Shown: positions 10,930-21,998 of the stretch, one piece after another
Numbering within the stretch: position 1 is the first letter of the stretch
How the letters are laid out: each line of letters starts with the position of its first letter
From: Anagrus nilaparvatae
Lineage: Eukaryota; Arthropoda; Insecta; Hymenoptera; Mymaridae
Length of the DNA: 64,000 nt
Direction of reading: 5' to 3'
Assembly (NCBI GenBank): GCA_022575985.1
Contig: JAKSXM010000040.1
Location: 11,736,001-11,800,000 of the forward strand
Made by a program: the position numbers and the translations under genes
The notes under the pieces: model-generated
What the model was told of the DNA's origin: nothing
What the model saw: only the letters and a program-made list of their open reading frames with translations
Databases searched by the model: none

Positions 10930-11681
10930 ATGATGGAAAACATAAAAACAGTTGACAACAATAAAAAATGTAAGTATTTTATTCACAAGAATATTATGCA
11001 AGGTGTTTAAAATACAAAGAATAGCAGAATTATTCAAATGCAAAATATGAAATAAAATCTGTAAATAAGAGAAAAATTTAATTTCATCATTTAAAGCCAA
11101 AAAAAAATATTAAAAATTTACTAAGTCCACATACGACGGTTTTTTGAAAAATAAAATAAAAAGTTTTATTATGAAATAATAAGTGTTTTTATTTGTATAG
11201 TTTTTCTAAAAATTACTATTTAAATTTATTTACGTGGCTTGGATTATACCAAATAAGATTAATAATTAAATTATTAATTATATTAAATTATATTTATAAA
11301 AATTTACCTTTATGTTTAATTAGTTTTATTTCAAATTTAAATATTTTAATTTTGAGAGATATTGATGTTCTGGGAATATTAACGACCTGTATGCAAAATT
11401 TTAAAATGCAAAATGAAATTAAAATAATTAAATTTTCAATTTCAGGTGAAAAATTTTACAAATTCAATTTTTGTAATAAGATTTTTGATAGCATGAATAA
11501 TTTTTGTCAACATAAAAAAACTTATCCTTATTTAAAAAATTTTAAATGTGAATACTACAGTGAAATTCAAATTACAAAAGAACCAGAATTCATAAAACAT
11601 ATCCAAATTCATACCGATGAAGAACCATACAAATGTTTAAAACGGTTTAAAATGTCAGAACACTTTTGCAAGAAAAATTAA
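10930..11681 (+). pseudogene. Degenerate C2H2 zinc-finger gene
   Basis: Exon 1 (10930-10969) starts ATG ATG and encodes MMENIKTVDNNKK. It ends at a strong GTAAGT donor with one base over. Exon 2 starts at 11446 after TTTCAATTTCAG, and the junction keeps the frame into CEKFYKFNFCNKIFD. This gives relics of two fingers. Finger 1 has lost its first cysteine (FNFC where CxxC is expected). Finger 2 has FKCEYY in place of a CxxC pair but retains HIQIHTDEEPYKC, the classical inter-finger linker. The frame stops at 11681, and finger-like sequence resumes in other frames (KINLDLYKKIHFNSKLYD near 11676-11730; REKPYEC near 12258). The intact splice sites but lost zinc ligands indicate a decayed DNA-level copy rather than a functional regulator. 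Confidence 0.6.
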
Positions 11682-12310
11682 TCTTGATCTTTATAAAAAA
11701 ATTCATTTTAATTCAAAACTTTATGATGCGAAAGGCGTATGAAGAAATTTAGAAAAAAAACAAAAAAAAATTATTTGCTGTCCGCCCGGGCGTAAAATAG
11801 TTTGTAAAATTTCAGCACACGTTTTAAACAGGGTTTTAAAAACAAGTAGGTCAAAAAATAATATAAGCACCATACTCGTGCCAGGCTTCTTTATTAAAAA
11901 ATATTGAATTGATAGCAGGAAAGTATACACTGGAAATTACCATGGTAAGAGAATTTAAAAAAGATAAAAAATTAGATACACATATAAAAAGAGAAAATCG
12001 TCATAAAATGATATAATATTTTTTTCCATTGATTACTGTATAAAATTTTATTTTAAATAATACTTTAAATTTCTAAATTTCTAATTTTATAACTACATTA
12101 TTAAAATTAATTTCTTTAAGAAAAAAAAATCAAAAAATAAAAATTATTAGGTACCAAAAAATTTTCAAGTTTGCAATAAAAACTGTAAATTTAAAACTAT
12201 TTTTTTGAACTGTAGAAAAAAATTGAGTTGCAAGAAAAATTATTAGTCTTATACAATAGGGAAAAACCTTACGAATGTAAAAAATTGAAAAATAAGGCAT
12301 CTTAAAGAAA
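11682..12310 (+). pseudogene. Further zinc-finger relics, frame-broken
   Basis: Finger-like peptides continue in shifted frames, including a histidine-spaced piece near 11685-11725 and the linker-like NREKPYECKK near 12255-12285. The second piece lies within the left arm of the 3.1 kb foldback, so it is present in mirror image near 14850-14880. Confidence 0.45.
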
Positions 12311-12515
12311 CTTTTTTCTCAAAACGTCGTTTCATTTATTATTTAAAATAAATGCTTTACCTAAATGTAAAAGAATTTTATTTAAAAAATAAAATTATTG
12401 AAAATAAAAGAAAAGTTCGCAATAAAAAAAATGAATTAAATTTTAAAGATGTTCCAGCTAAAATGTATGTGTATGAAAATATATATGTGTGTGTAATTTT
12501 TACTTATACTATATA

Positions 12516-12776
12516 CACGGTGATTCCGAAACAGTAGTAGTTGCGCACGCACATTAGTAAGCGCGAAATATAATTTTAAAAATTTTCACAGTGGAGCCAC
12601 AACATTTCAAATAAAATAATAAAATGGTAAAGAAGTTTAGATGGTAATTACCTAAACTTCTTTACCATTTTATAATTTTATTTGAAATGTTGTGGCCCCA
12701 CTGAGAAAATTTTTAAAATTATATTTCGCGCTTACTAATGTGCGCGCGCAACTACTACTGTTTCGGAATCACCGTG
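12516..12776. mobile_element. Tc1/mariner-like hairpin MITE (261 bp) with empty site in mirror arm
   Basis: Almost fully palindromic: CACGGTGATTCCGAAACAG at one end and its exact complement at the other, with a short loop around 12646. It is flanked by TA on each side (12514-12515, 12777-12778). The matching position of the other foldback arm (near 14616-14622) has a single uninterrupted TA in otherwise identical sequence, so insertion with TA duplication can be read directly. Confidence 0.92.
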
Positions 12777-13560
12777 TATATAATTATATGGAAGAGAGGG
12801 GTATCGGAATATATAAAAATAAAGAATAAGAGGAATAGAAGAAATAAGCTTACATTACGTATAGGTATATATATAGATGCATGCCGCTGTTTGGAATTTA
12901 TGAATATAGACTGAAGCTGTTTAACTGAACGAAAACCCCCCAATCGGCCATTTTAATTTATAGTATACACTTCTCTTTCGTTTCATATTTATATGCGCGA
13001 GGACATGGCGCGTTTTGTATTTTTAAATTCCTGGAATATACCTACACTACACAAAATTTCGATACATAAAAATTAATTATAATTATGGATTTTAATCTAC
13101 TTTTTTAAAAATAATTTTAATCAAATTATGAATAACTAAAATTTTAATGAAACACTGTCTAAACAAAAAATAAAAAAATTTCAAAACTTATTCTATCTTT
13201 AAACAGCTTATTCTATTTTTTCCAAAATGGCGACATGCCCTTGCAATTATTTATTTTAATGCAAACAACAAATTTTCAACTACCAATAAACACACTTTTT
13301 AAAATAAATTAAACAACACACTTTTTAAAATAAATACAAAAAGCAAACTTACACTACGATACAGGAACAAAAAAAAACTGACGTCTAAGTTAAACAAAAA
13401 TTTCACTTTATGTTTCCTTTTTAATTTAACGTTAACTTTTTGAGTTATTACTCCACATTCACGAAACCTTTTTCATTTGTAAATTTAATTTTTCAGCACT
13501 GTCTCTAAAAAATTTACATATCTATAATAATTGTTTATTAGAAAAAAAATCAAAATTAAT

Positions 13561-13809
13561 GCAAAAATAGAAAATTATTAAAAAAAGGACTCTTGCTCGT
13601 CGGAAGGACGGATAGCTAAAGCTGCCCACATTAAGTTATATAATGTATTCTCCCCACTGCAATTTCATGAGCAGGCGGGGGAGGGATAAAACGCAGCATT
13701 ATGGTATGTTTGGAATTCTATTCTCTCAGCTTATTGGCTAAGTAAAACTTTCCTGCTTTTGCGTTAGAGTTGTAATTTATATTCGTTCGTTATTTATTCA
13801 TTAATTATT
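13561..13809. other. Loop of the 3.1 kb foldback
   Basis: Slightly GC-richer than its surroundings, for example TTGCTCGTCGGAAGGACGGA near 13590. No ORF. Confidence 0.4.
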
Positions 13810-15122
13810 TAATTTTTGATTTATTTTCTAATAAACAATTATTATAGATATGTAAATTTGTTAAAGACAGTGTAAAGACAGTGCTAAAAAAATTAAATTT
13901 AAAAATAAAAAAGGTGACGTGAATGTGGAGTAATAACTAAAAAAATTAACGTTAAATTAAAAAAGAATAATAAAGTGAAATTAAAATTTTTATTCAAAAT
14001 TTATAATAGACGACGTCAGTTTTTTTTTGTTCCTGTATCGTAGTGTAAGTTTGCTTTTTGTATTTATTTTAAAAAGTGTGTTGTTTAATTTATTTTAAAA
14101 AGTGTGTTTATTGGTAGTTGAAAATTTGTTGTTTGCATTAAAATAAATAATTGCAAGGGCATGTCGCCATTTTGGAAAAAATAGAATAAGCTGTTTAAAG
14201 ATAGAATAAGTTTTGAAATTTTTTTATTTTTTGTTTAGACAGTGTTTCATTAAAATTTTAGTTATTCATAATTTGATTAAAATTATTTTTAAAAAAGTAG
14301 ATTAAAATCCATAATTATAATTAATTTTTATGTATCGAAATTTTGTGTAGTGTAGGTATATTCCAGGAATTTAAAAATACAAAACGCGCCATGTCCTCGC
14401 GCATATAAATATGAAACGAAAGAGAAGTGTATACTATAAATTAAAATGGCCGATTGGGGGGTTTTCGTTCAGTTAAACAGCTTCAGTCTATATTCATAAA
14501 TTCCAAACAGCGGCATGCATCTATATATATACCTATACGTAATGTAAGCTTATTTCTTCTATTCCTCTTATTCTTTATTTTTATATATTCCGATACCCCT
14601 CTCTTCCATATAATTATATATATAGTATAAGTAAAAATTACACACACATATATATTTTCATACACATACATTTTAGCTGGAACATCTTTAAAATTTAATT
14701 CATTTTTTTTATTGCGAACTTTTCTTTTATTTTCAATAATTTTATTTTTTAAATAAAATTCTTTTACATTTAGGTAAAGCATTTATTTTAAATAATAAAT
14801 GAAACGACGTTTTGAGAAAAAAGTTTCTTTAAGATGCCTTATTTTTCAATTTTTTACATTCGTAAGGTTTTTCCCTATTGTATAAGACTAATAATTTTTC
14901 TTGCAACTCAATTTTTTTCTACAGTTCAAAAAAATAGTTTTAAATTTACAGTTTTTATTGCAAACTTGAAAATTTTTTGGTACCTAATAATTTTTATTTT
15001 TTGATTTTTTTTTCTTAAAGAAATTAATTTTAATAATGTAGTTATAAAATTAGAAATTTAGAAATTTAAAGTATTATTTAAAATAAAATTTTATACAGCA
15101 ATCAATGCAAAAAAATATTATA

Positions 15123-16063
15123 TACATTACATTTTTTACAAATAACTTTCGTATCTAATTATTTGAATTCTTACGAACTCGGCCAACAAATAAATAAATT
15201 AATAAACTGCAGATTTATCAAAAAAAAATATTTTTTTATTATTCAGTTTTTATTAATTATTTAAAGTTTTCACACAATTTTTGGTATGATTTTGATTATT
15301 TTATAAAAAAAAAAAGATAATTTAAAAGTCGTTAAAAGTAAAATATTTTTTTTAATCAAAACACTTTTAGCTAAAAATTAAAATTCAAAAGGTTTTAAAA
15401 ACGTATTAGAAAGCTTTTAGAAACCTTCCCAAAAACTTTTTACTACTAAAATGTTCTAAAAGCGTGTTAGTAACAAATTATTTAAAAAAAACTGTAAATT
15501 ATAACATATTTAATGATATTTGAACTTTATTTAAAATTTACAGTCGTCTAAAAACCAAGTATCCACGCCAATTGCAATTTGACTGTTTTATTCATTGATC
15601 AGTTTATTCAGTCAGCTAGTTGGCAGCGTATTTTTTTATTTTTTTCATTTACAAGACAGCCGAGATGAATTTTATTCCATCGTAAAATTTTTGCAAGTTT
15701 TTTCATAATGTAGACAGCTGTTATGAATAATACTCGTAAATGAATTTTTTTTGGGTTTTTTCATGTTTAAGTCTATAGTCAAACTTATTTGGTTTTTTTA
15801 TATTTCAGACTCTCAATGGTCTGGAACATGACAAAGTTTTACCACGATTCCCCTAAAAATCTTTGGCATTTTCTGATTCTAAAGGGTCTCCTGAGGCAGG
15901 AAATGCATGTCCTGAAATTAAAACCGTTGCTCTCGGGGAGAACCGCTCCAATTTGGGGGTTGTTAGGGGTGAAGTAAAAAAAATTTTTTTTTTGAATTTT
16001 TTTTTTTTTTAATATTATGTAAATGATTTTAGAACATTTAAACCAAGATTTAAACTGACGAAC
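15123..16063. other. Gene-free stretch
   Basis: AT-rich. The ORF at 15789-15977 lies in a moderately complex block and has no recognisable domain. Nothing else is supported. Confidence 0.4.
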
Positions 16064-16192
16064 AAGTCGACGCTTCCTAATAGCAGAGTCCTTATTCGCG
16101 CTGGCTTTTAGTACAGTCCTTATTCAAGTTTTAAGATAGAACTGTCCTTATTCGCGCGGTGCAAAAGACAGTCCTTATTGGGAAGCGCCCTA
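16064..16192. repeat. Four imperfect tandem copies of GTCCTTATTC (26-30 bp period)
   Basis: The core GTCCTTATT occurs at about 16089, 16115, 16142 and 16172, two copies followed by CGCGC. The flanks (GCTTCCTAAT and ATTGGGAAGCGCC) are partly inverted to each other, suggesting a small structured element. Confidence 0.65.
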
Positions 16193-16594
16193 AAAAATTT
16201 CGTTCCTAATTTGTTGTACTAACCGCGCTCGGAGTCGTTGCTATTTTTTTCGTTGCTATATAAATTTAAGAATAAAATTTAAGATTTTTAAATGATTGTA
16301 GTAATGAATTAATTAAAATAATGAAACAATTCTTTTGTGATAAACTGGAAAAATTTTATTTATAATATAAATATAAAAAAATAAATTATTTGAGATAATA
16401 ATGAATTAAAATAAATTTTTTTTTGTATTTATTTCAAATAGTTTTGAAAACTGTACAAAAAGCTTTAGAAAATCTCTGTTTTTTTGGCTATAATTTTTTT
16501 CAAACATTATTTCATCACATAGGGGTAAAAAAAATTAATTAAAAAATCTTATAACTAGACAAATTTTTTCCGCGAAAATTTTCATTATAACCAA

Positions 16595-17170
16595 AACTTT
16601 AACTTCAAACCAAAAAAGTATCGAGGGAATTTTGAGTACGAAAAAACTTGAAGCGAGGGAAAAATCGAGAAAGACCTCAAGATTATTTGTACCAAAAAAT
16701 TTTTTTAATTAAAACAATAATAATCAACATATAATTAAAATAAACATTATTAAACGCGCGCGCGAAAGACATATATAAAGTAGAAGGGCCAAAGTTTTAT
16801 GTAAATTCATAAATTAACCTTTAGTTACTATTATTCTTAAAATTTGTTAATTAACTTTTAGAAATTATAGACAGGTAATAATTTTTAGAAAATTAAATAA
16901 CTAATTAATAAATAATACAAAGAGAGGTTCTTGTTAGAAAAGGGAAAATAAAGTAGTTAAATTCGTGCCCTTCTATTTTTATAGGTACTTCTTTCGCGCG
17001 CGCGTTTAATAATAAACATTGTTTATTTTAATTATATATGTTGATTGTTATTGTTTTAATTAAAAAAATTTTTTGGTACAAATAATCTTGAGGTCTTTCT
17101 CGATTTTTCCCTCGCTTCAAGTTTTTTCGTACTCAAAATTCCCTCGATACTTTTTTGGTATGAAGTTAAT
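16595..17170. repeat. Foldback element (~575 bp)
   Basis: AAGTATCGAGGGAATTTTGAG (from about 16616) pairs with CTCAAAATTCCCTCGATACTT (17132-17152). Pairing continues through AAAAATCGAGAAAGACCTCAAG and ends inside at GCGCGCGCG tracts (16755 and 16996). The central 220 bp is unpaired. No target duplication was identified. Confidence 0.8.
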
Positions 17171-18010
17171 AACATTAAGTCGGTACGACAGAAAATTGCA
17201 AAATAGTAGTTTTGGAAATTTTGTTGGAGTAGTCTTCGCCTCCAAATTGAGTAGGCGTCGTCTTCGCCACTACATTTGAGGTGGCGTAATATCAAAGTAA
17301 TATTCCATTTACCTTTCACTTGGAGTTTTTTTCCTTCGGGTTTTGAATAAGCGTTTTTTTCTATATGATATACTCTAGTACATACATATTCAAATAATCC
17401 AAGTTAAGAGGAATCTTCGGTTACTAAACATAATAAAAAAAAAATTTTGGAGTTACTAATTTTGATTAGATTCTAATCCTTCCGTAATCAAATTTTCTAT
17501 GGTATGAAACAAGTTTGAAGTGAATAATTTAATTTTCGAGGCAAAACATAATTTAAAACCTTTTTACAAAAAAAAAAAACTAGCTTTTGTAAGTGAAAAA
17601 TTAAAATATTAACTTGAAAATTTTTAAAGGTTATACAAAATTTTATTGCGGAGGGACTGTAATAAAAATTAATAAATTTTAAAATTCGGTTATGTTTCGT
17701 TGCTGACGATTCCATCTTCTTAATTATATGTTTTTAAAGGAGTAAAATATTATTATAGTTTTACATAAAAATTGTATTCAAGCTGTCATCGTTTATTATA
17801 TTATTATTATTCCCGGTCCATTCATCTTTCACTGAAAATATTACTAAATATTAGCGAATTGTAAAAATAAAATAATTGGAATTCGATTTATTTATTATTT
17901 TTTAAGCCCCTCAGGCTCGTGAATGTTTAGATTCGACAAAGCAAATTTTTTTACAACCATTTTAGTAAATAATTATTTAATGTTAATTTTAATTAAAATT
18001 ATAGGCCGAA
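17171..18010. other. Upstream region of the CACTA-type gene
   Basis: AT-rich. GTCTTCGCCTCC / GGCGTCGTCTTCGCCACTAC near 17231-17271 is a small local repeat. ATTATAG directly before 18004 could be a splice acceptor for a 5' UTR exon. No promoter can be assigned. Confidence 0.35.
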
Positions 18011-18434
18011 ATGTATAGTAAAAGACACACTCGAAGAATCGTTCAAAAAGGAATCCAAAGTTATCTTGATACTTTAGAAAAAGAATCAGAAATTAATGAT
18101 GTTACTGATAAAGTAAAAAAAAAAATGAAAACTTCCTCAAATGATGGCAATAAATCCGCAGATACGTTTCTTTATACTTACAATGATGAATATTTAAAAG
18201 GTGCATTTGTTACTGAAAGAAATGGTTTAATGAAAATGCACATGAGAATCGAAGGAATGCCACTTGACATTGAAGGGTTGGATAATTTTATACTTGGCTC
18301 TTCAGGACCATCAAATGCTAAAAAAAATTATGAAAATAATGAATCATGTTTATTTAATCCAGAGGAATTTATTGAAGACCAAACTAATAATGAACAGCCA
18401 TTTTTGGACTATATTCATTTATTTGATGTACAAG
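18011..18434 (+). CDS. CACTA/EnSpm-type transposase gene, exon 1
   Basis: Starts at ATG (MYSKRHTRRIVQKG) and runs 141 codons plus one base to a CAAG|GTATTT donor at 18435. The reading frame continues past the donor only into intron sequence. The remaining G joins GA at 21999 to make a glycine codon, so the peptide continues LFDVQ-GNYSDDIE without a break. The exon is basic at its start and acidic later, and contains no catalytic residues. Basic N-termini followed by low-complexity acidic stretches are usual upstream of the catalytic part in animal CACTA-like proteins. Confidence 0.8.
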
Positions 18435-18817
18435 GTATTTTTATTTTCTTTTTCTTTTTCATTATCAGGATATTATTTTCTTTATCTGCACGGAGCGAAC
18501 AAAGCGGCAGCTGATACTGCTTTTACGACGTAGCCGCTGCTTTTTCATTTATTTTTCATTTATTATTTATTATTATTATTTATTATTTTTTTTTCAATTT
18601 TTAGGTTATAAATTTATTTTAAATATTATCACATATAAATAAAGATATTTTATTATTTATTAAATTATTTAAACATAAGATAAATATAAATATGTAAATT
18701 TAATTTTTAAATTCAAACTTTTTAATATTTATTCAAAATATTAATGAGAAAATGCTTTATTAACATAAATAATTTAGGCAGGGGTAGTACGACAGACATT
18801 GCGAATAGCGCTGCCAT

Positions 18818-19260
18818 TTTAACATGGAACATGTTCATTGGATGGGTTATTTGAAAAAGTTTGGTTCAGCATTGAAGGTGGGGGGGGTTAAATGGACTTT
18901 AAATATTTTCAATTTAGGGGCTTAAAATAATTTGAAGTGGGAGTCAGGGCCTAAATAGGCCCTGATAAGTACAAGAACTTTAAATACTTTAAGTTTATGC
19001 CATAAAATTTATAGATTTAGGATAATTTATATTTCAAGATTTATTGTAATTTCGGTTTTTGGATTTAAGTAGCTAAAGCAAATATTTTTAAAGCGATTTT
19101 ACCGGTAATAAACGTAAAATCGTTTTAAAAATACTATACTTTTTATGGCCAAAAGTTAACGAAAAAACCCGGGGAGCAAAGATTTTCTTAAAACTGCAAT
19201 TTTAGGCCCACTCTAGTGAACATGTTCCATACTCGTTGGTTGTGTAGTTACACAAACCGC
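18818..19260. repeat. GGAACATGTTC-bounded element, copy 1
   Basis: Begins TTTTAACATGGAACATGTTC and has the inverted GAACATGTTCCATACTC near 19217. A G run lies near the left end and a TTGTGTAGTTACACAAACC hairpin lies just past the right end. Sister copies are at 24181-24396 and 54000-54350. Confidence 0.6.
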
Positions 19261-19871
19261 TTATAAATTTTTTGATCTCAAGATTTCAGCAGTCTCGCCA
19301 AAAGCAGTAGCTGTAGCAGAAGTATACTATCTATAGATACTGCTATGTTCGCTCTGTGTACTATTTAATGCAGGAAAGGAGGTAAATTTTTTTGGAAAAT
19401 GGAACAGTAGTTTTAGGTAAATAAGATCAACTTAAAATTTTTTGAAACTTGTCAAGAAAGGTGTCAAGATCAGAAGTAAACAAGTTTGGTTAGGGGGGTT
19501 TGTGTAAAACACAGTAAAAATTGGCCAAACTACTTTTAGGTTAAAAATAGAATAATATTTAATATCTTGGGAAATATTTATTAAATGAATTTTAATGAAA
19601 ACATGTATCGAGGGGTTTATTGGGTCACTGATTACGTTTTTAATGTAAGAAATTTCTGCCAAACCCTTATAACATTAAAAGTTACCCTTTTTAGAAGTTT
19701 TTTTAGAATATTTTGGAAGTAAATTTAAGATTATCAATTGAATGGCTTTTTTTCAGAATAATTAAAAAGAAAATGTTTTATTTCAATTATGCGTCAAAAT
19801 TGGGATACACGGGTTAATAATAGTGGCCGAAAAGTACCCCCAGAATAAGAAAAAATTAAAAAAAAAAGAAC

Positions 19872-20358
19872 CCCACGGTGCCCCTAAAACAATTTTAAAT
19901 TAAAATGCAAATTACCCTTTCGATTCCAATGGAAATTTGTTTTTTAGTTATTCAGAGTCACAAAAATAAAAAAATTTTAAAAATCCGTCTGGCACTTTTT
20001 TTTTAGCTACAAACTGTTTTATTTCGATATTATAATAGAAAATAATTGGAAAATAATATATAAGTTTGTGTAAAAGTTCTTTTAAGTTATAAAAAATAAT
20101 TTTACCTAAAAATAAGACCTAGAAACAACAGGCAGCTCAAGGAAGCCCAGGGCATCTAAAAATCAAAATTTAAAAAAAATGACATTTAATGTAAATGTTT
20201 GATAGTTTAGCAATTTGAATAACAAACAATCCTGAATTATCAAATTTTTACATTTTAATGTTAAAATTATAAGAAACAAATAAAAAACAAATTTCCATTG
20301 TAATCTCGGGGGTAATTTGCATTTTTATTTAAAATTGTTTCAAGGGCACCGTGCCCTA
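19872..20358. repeat. Foldback with CACGGTGCCC ends
   Basis: CACGGTGCCCCTAAAACAAT at the left pairs with ATTGTTTCAAGGGCACCGTG at the right. The arms of about 75 bp continue through AAATGCAAATTACCC and AATGGAAATTTGTTTTTTA. The interior has no ORF. Confidence 0.7.
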
Positions 20359-20493
20359 GATTATTTTTTTTTGTTTGTGAATTGATGTTTTGAAAATATT
20401 GTATCGTATTTTAACTATAATGAAATTCATTCCTCCTCACCCAGGTAGTGAAAACTATCCCTGCATCAAAAAACAATGGAAATAACGTTTTAA

Positions 20494-21539
20494 CCCATTA
20501 CCGCCCAGGCAGCCAAAACGTGCCACTTGATTAATACCAGCTTAGATTTTCATTAAAAATTAAATTTTGAAATTGTTTTAAGACTAGAAACTCATGAGGA
20601 ATTCAATTTTAGAATCATTTTTTACCAACAAACCCTCAGAAAATTTCTACAAGGGGCGGAAACTTAAAAAACAAGCGATTTTAGCCCTGTTTTGCGGCCA
20701 AAACGTGCCACTTTGACGTAAGTCTTTGTTATTTGTAAAATATTATGTTTTTTTTCCTGCTAATTAGTACCCGGGGGTTTTCGAGGTTGCTAATTTCAAA
20801 TATAAACTCAAAAAAATCATAAAAATTCATCTAGGGGTGGAAAATTGGGGTGAAAAGGGGTGAAAAGCGGTGAAAAATCGATTTTTATAAAAAACTTTAT
20901 TTTTATTTGTACTTGAAATTTTAGTATTTTTTGGAGGTCATATTTGAAATCAGCAACCTCGAAAACCCCCCGATATAGTTTTTCAAGTAAAAATAAAGTT
21001 TTTTATAAAAATCGATTTTTCACCGCTTTTCACCCCAATTTTCCACCCCTAGATGAATTTTTATGATTTTTTTGACTTCATATTTGCAATCAGCAACCTC
21101 GAAAACCCCCCGGTATAGTTTTTCAAGTAAAAATAAAGCCTTTTATAAAAATCGATTTTTCACCCCTTTTCACCCCTTTTCACCCCAATTTTCCACCCCT
21201 AGATGAATTTTTATGATTTTTTTGAGTTCATATTTGAAATTAGCAACCTCGAAAACCCCCGGGTACTAATTAGCAGGAAAAAAAACATAATATTTTACAA
21301 ATAACAAAGACTTACGTCAAAGTGGCACGTTTTGGCCGCAAAACAGGGCTAAAATCGCTTGTTTTTTAAGTTTCCGCCCCTTGTAGAAATTTTCTGAGGG
21401 TTTGTTGGTAAAAAATGATTCTAAAATTGAATTCCTCATGAGTTTCTAGTCTTAAAACAATTTTAAAATTTAATTCTTAATGAAAATCTAAGCTGGTATT
21501 AATCAAGTGGCACGTTTTGGCTGCCTGGGCGGTAATGGG
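20494..21539. mobile_element. piggyBac-like foldback MITE (1,046 bp)
   Basis: Flanked on both sides by TTAA (20490-20493 and 21540-21543). The ends read CCCATTACCGCCCAGGCAGC and its exact complement. TTAA duplication and CCC-starting ends are the piggyBac hallmark. The arms are about 400 bp and nearly identical. The centre has three imperfect tandem units of 140-150 bp marked by AGCAACCTCGAAAACCCC at 20952, 21092 and 21242. No transposase is encoded. Confidence 0.88.
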
Positions 21540-21998
21540 TTAAAATTATTTTGTTGCAAACTTTTGTTTTACATTCTACAAATTAATTTTTTTCTAGGGA
21601 GGGGGGGGGGGTGGTTATATGATAAAATTGATAAGGGGTAGAAAGTTCTCAGAAACCTTTAAAAAATTGTAGAAGTAATTTAGGGCAGTCTCCCCATATT
21701 TTTTCTGCAGTAGAATAGACGGGAAGATACATGCCTGATGTGCATTGCTTTTTTGCATAATTCTGAAATCGACCTTAACGTTCTTTCTGGCCTCTGAGAA
21801 AAAATGATATTTCTTAAATTAGCGATTTTCAATATACATATATTTAATTTCCCAGAAAATTACATGACCAAATGACTAAATGACTTTATGTATAAAAATT
21901 TTTAAATATATATATTTGGAAAAAAATATTTTCAACTCTACTTTAAAAAGTGGGTCTAGTTTGTATGGAATCGGTTAAATAATGTAAATTATTTTCAG

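Larger units (their letters stand above)
12013..15122. repeat. 3.1 kb foldback, arms about 1.3 kb
   Basis: The left arm (about 12013-13560) and the right arm (about 13810-15122) are reverse complements over nearly their whole length. The loop is about 250 bp. Paired landmarks: GGTACCAAAAAATTTTC (12151 / 14970), ATGGCGACATGCCC (13226 / 14160), TTACACTACGATACAGGAAC (13350 / 14033). The left arm is longer because it carries a 261-bp insertion at 12516-12776. The mirror-image ORFs at 12352-12537, 12755-12943 and 14483-14782 are by-products of the arms. Confidence 0.9.
18435..21998 (+). other. Intron of the CACTA-type gene loaded with repeats
   Basis: The 3,564-bp intron starts GTATTTTTAT and ends ATTATTTTCAG. 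It holds the GGAACATGTTC-bounded element (18818-19260), a foldback (19872-20358) and the piggyBac-like element (20494-21539). All lie between the splice sites and do not disturb the coding frame. Confidence 0.75.

Noticed and set aside
12352..14782. Repeated ORF MLYLNVKEFYLKNK... at 12352-12537 and 14782-14483
   Set aside because: Arm sequence of the 3.1 kb foldback with no independent coding evidence. The shorter left version is simply cut by the MITE insertion.
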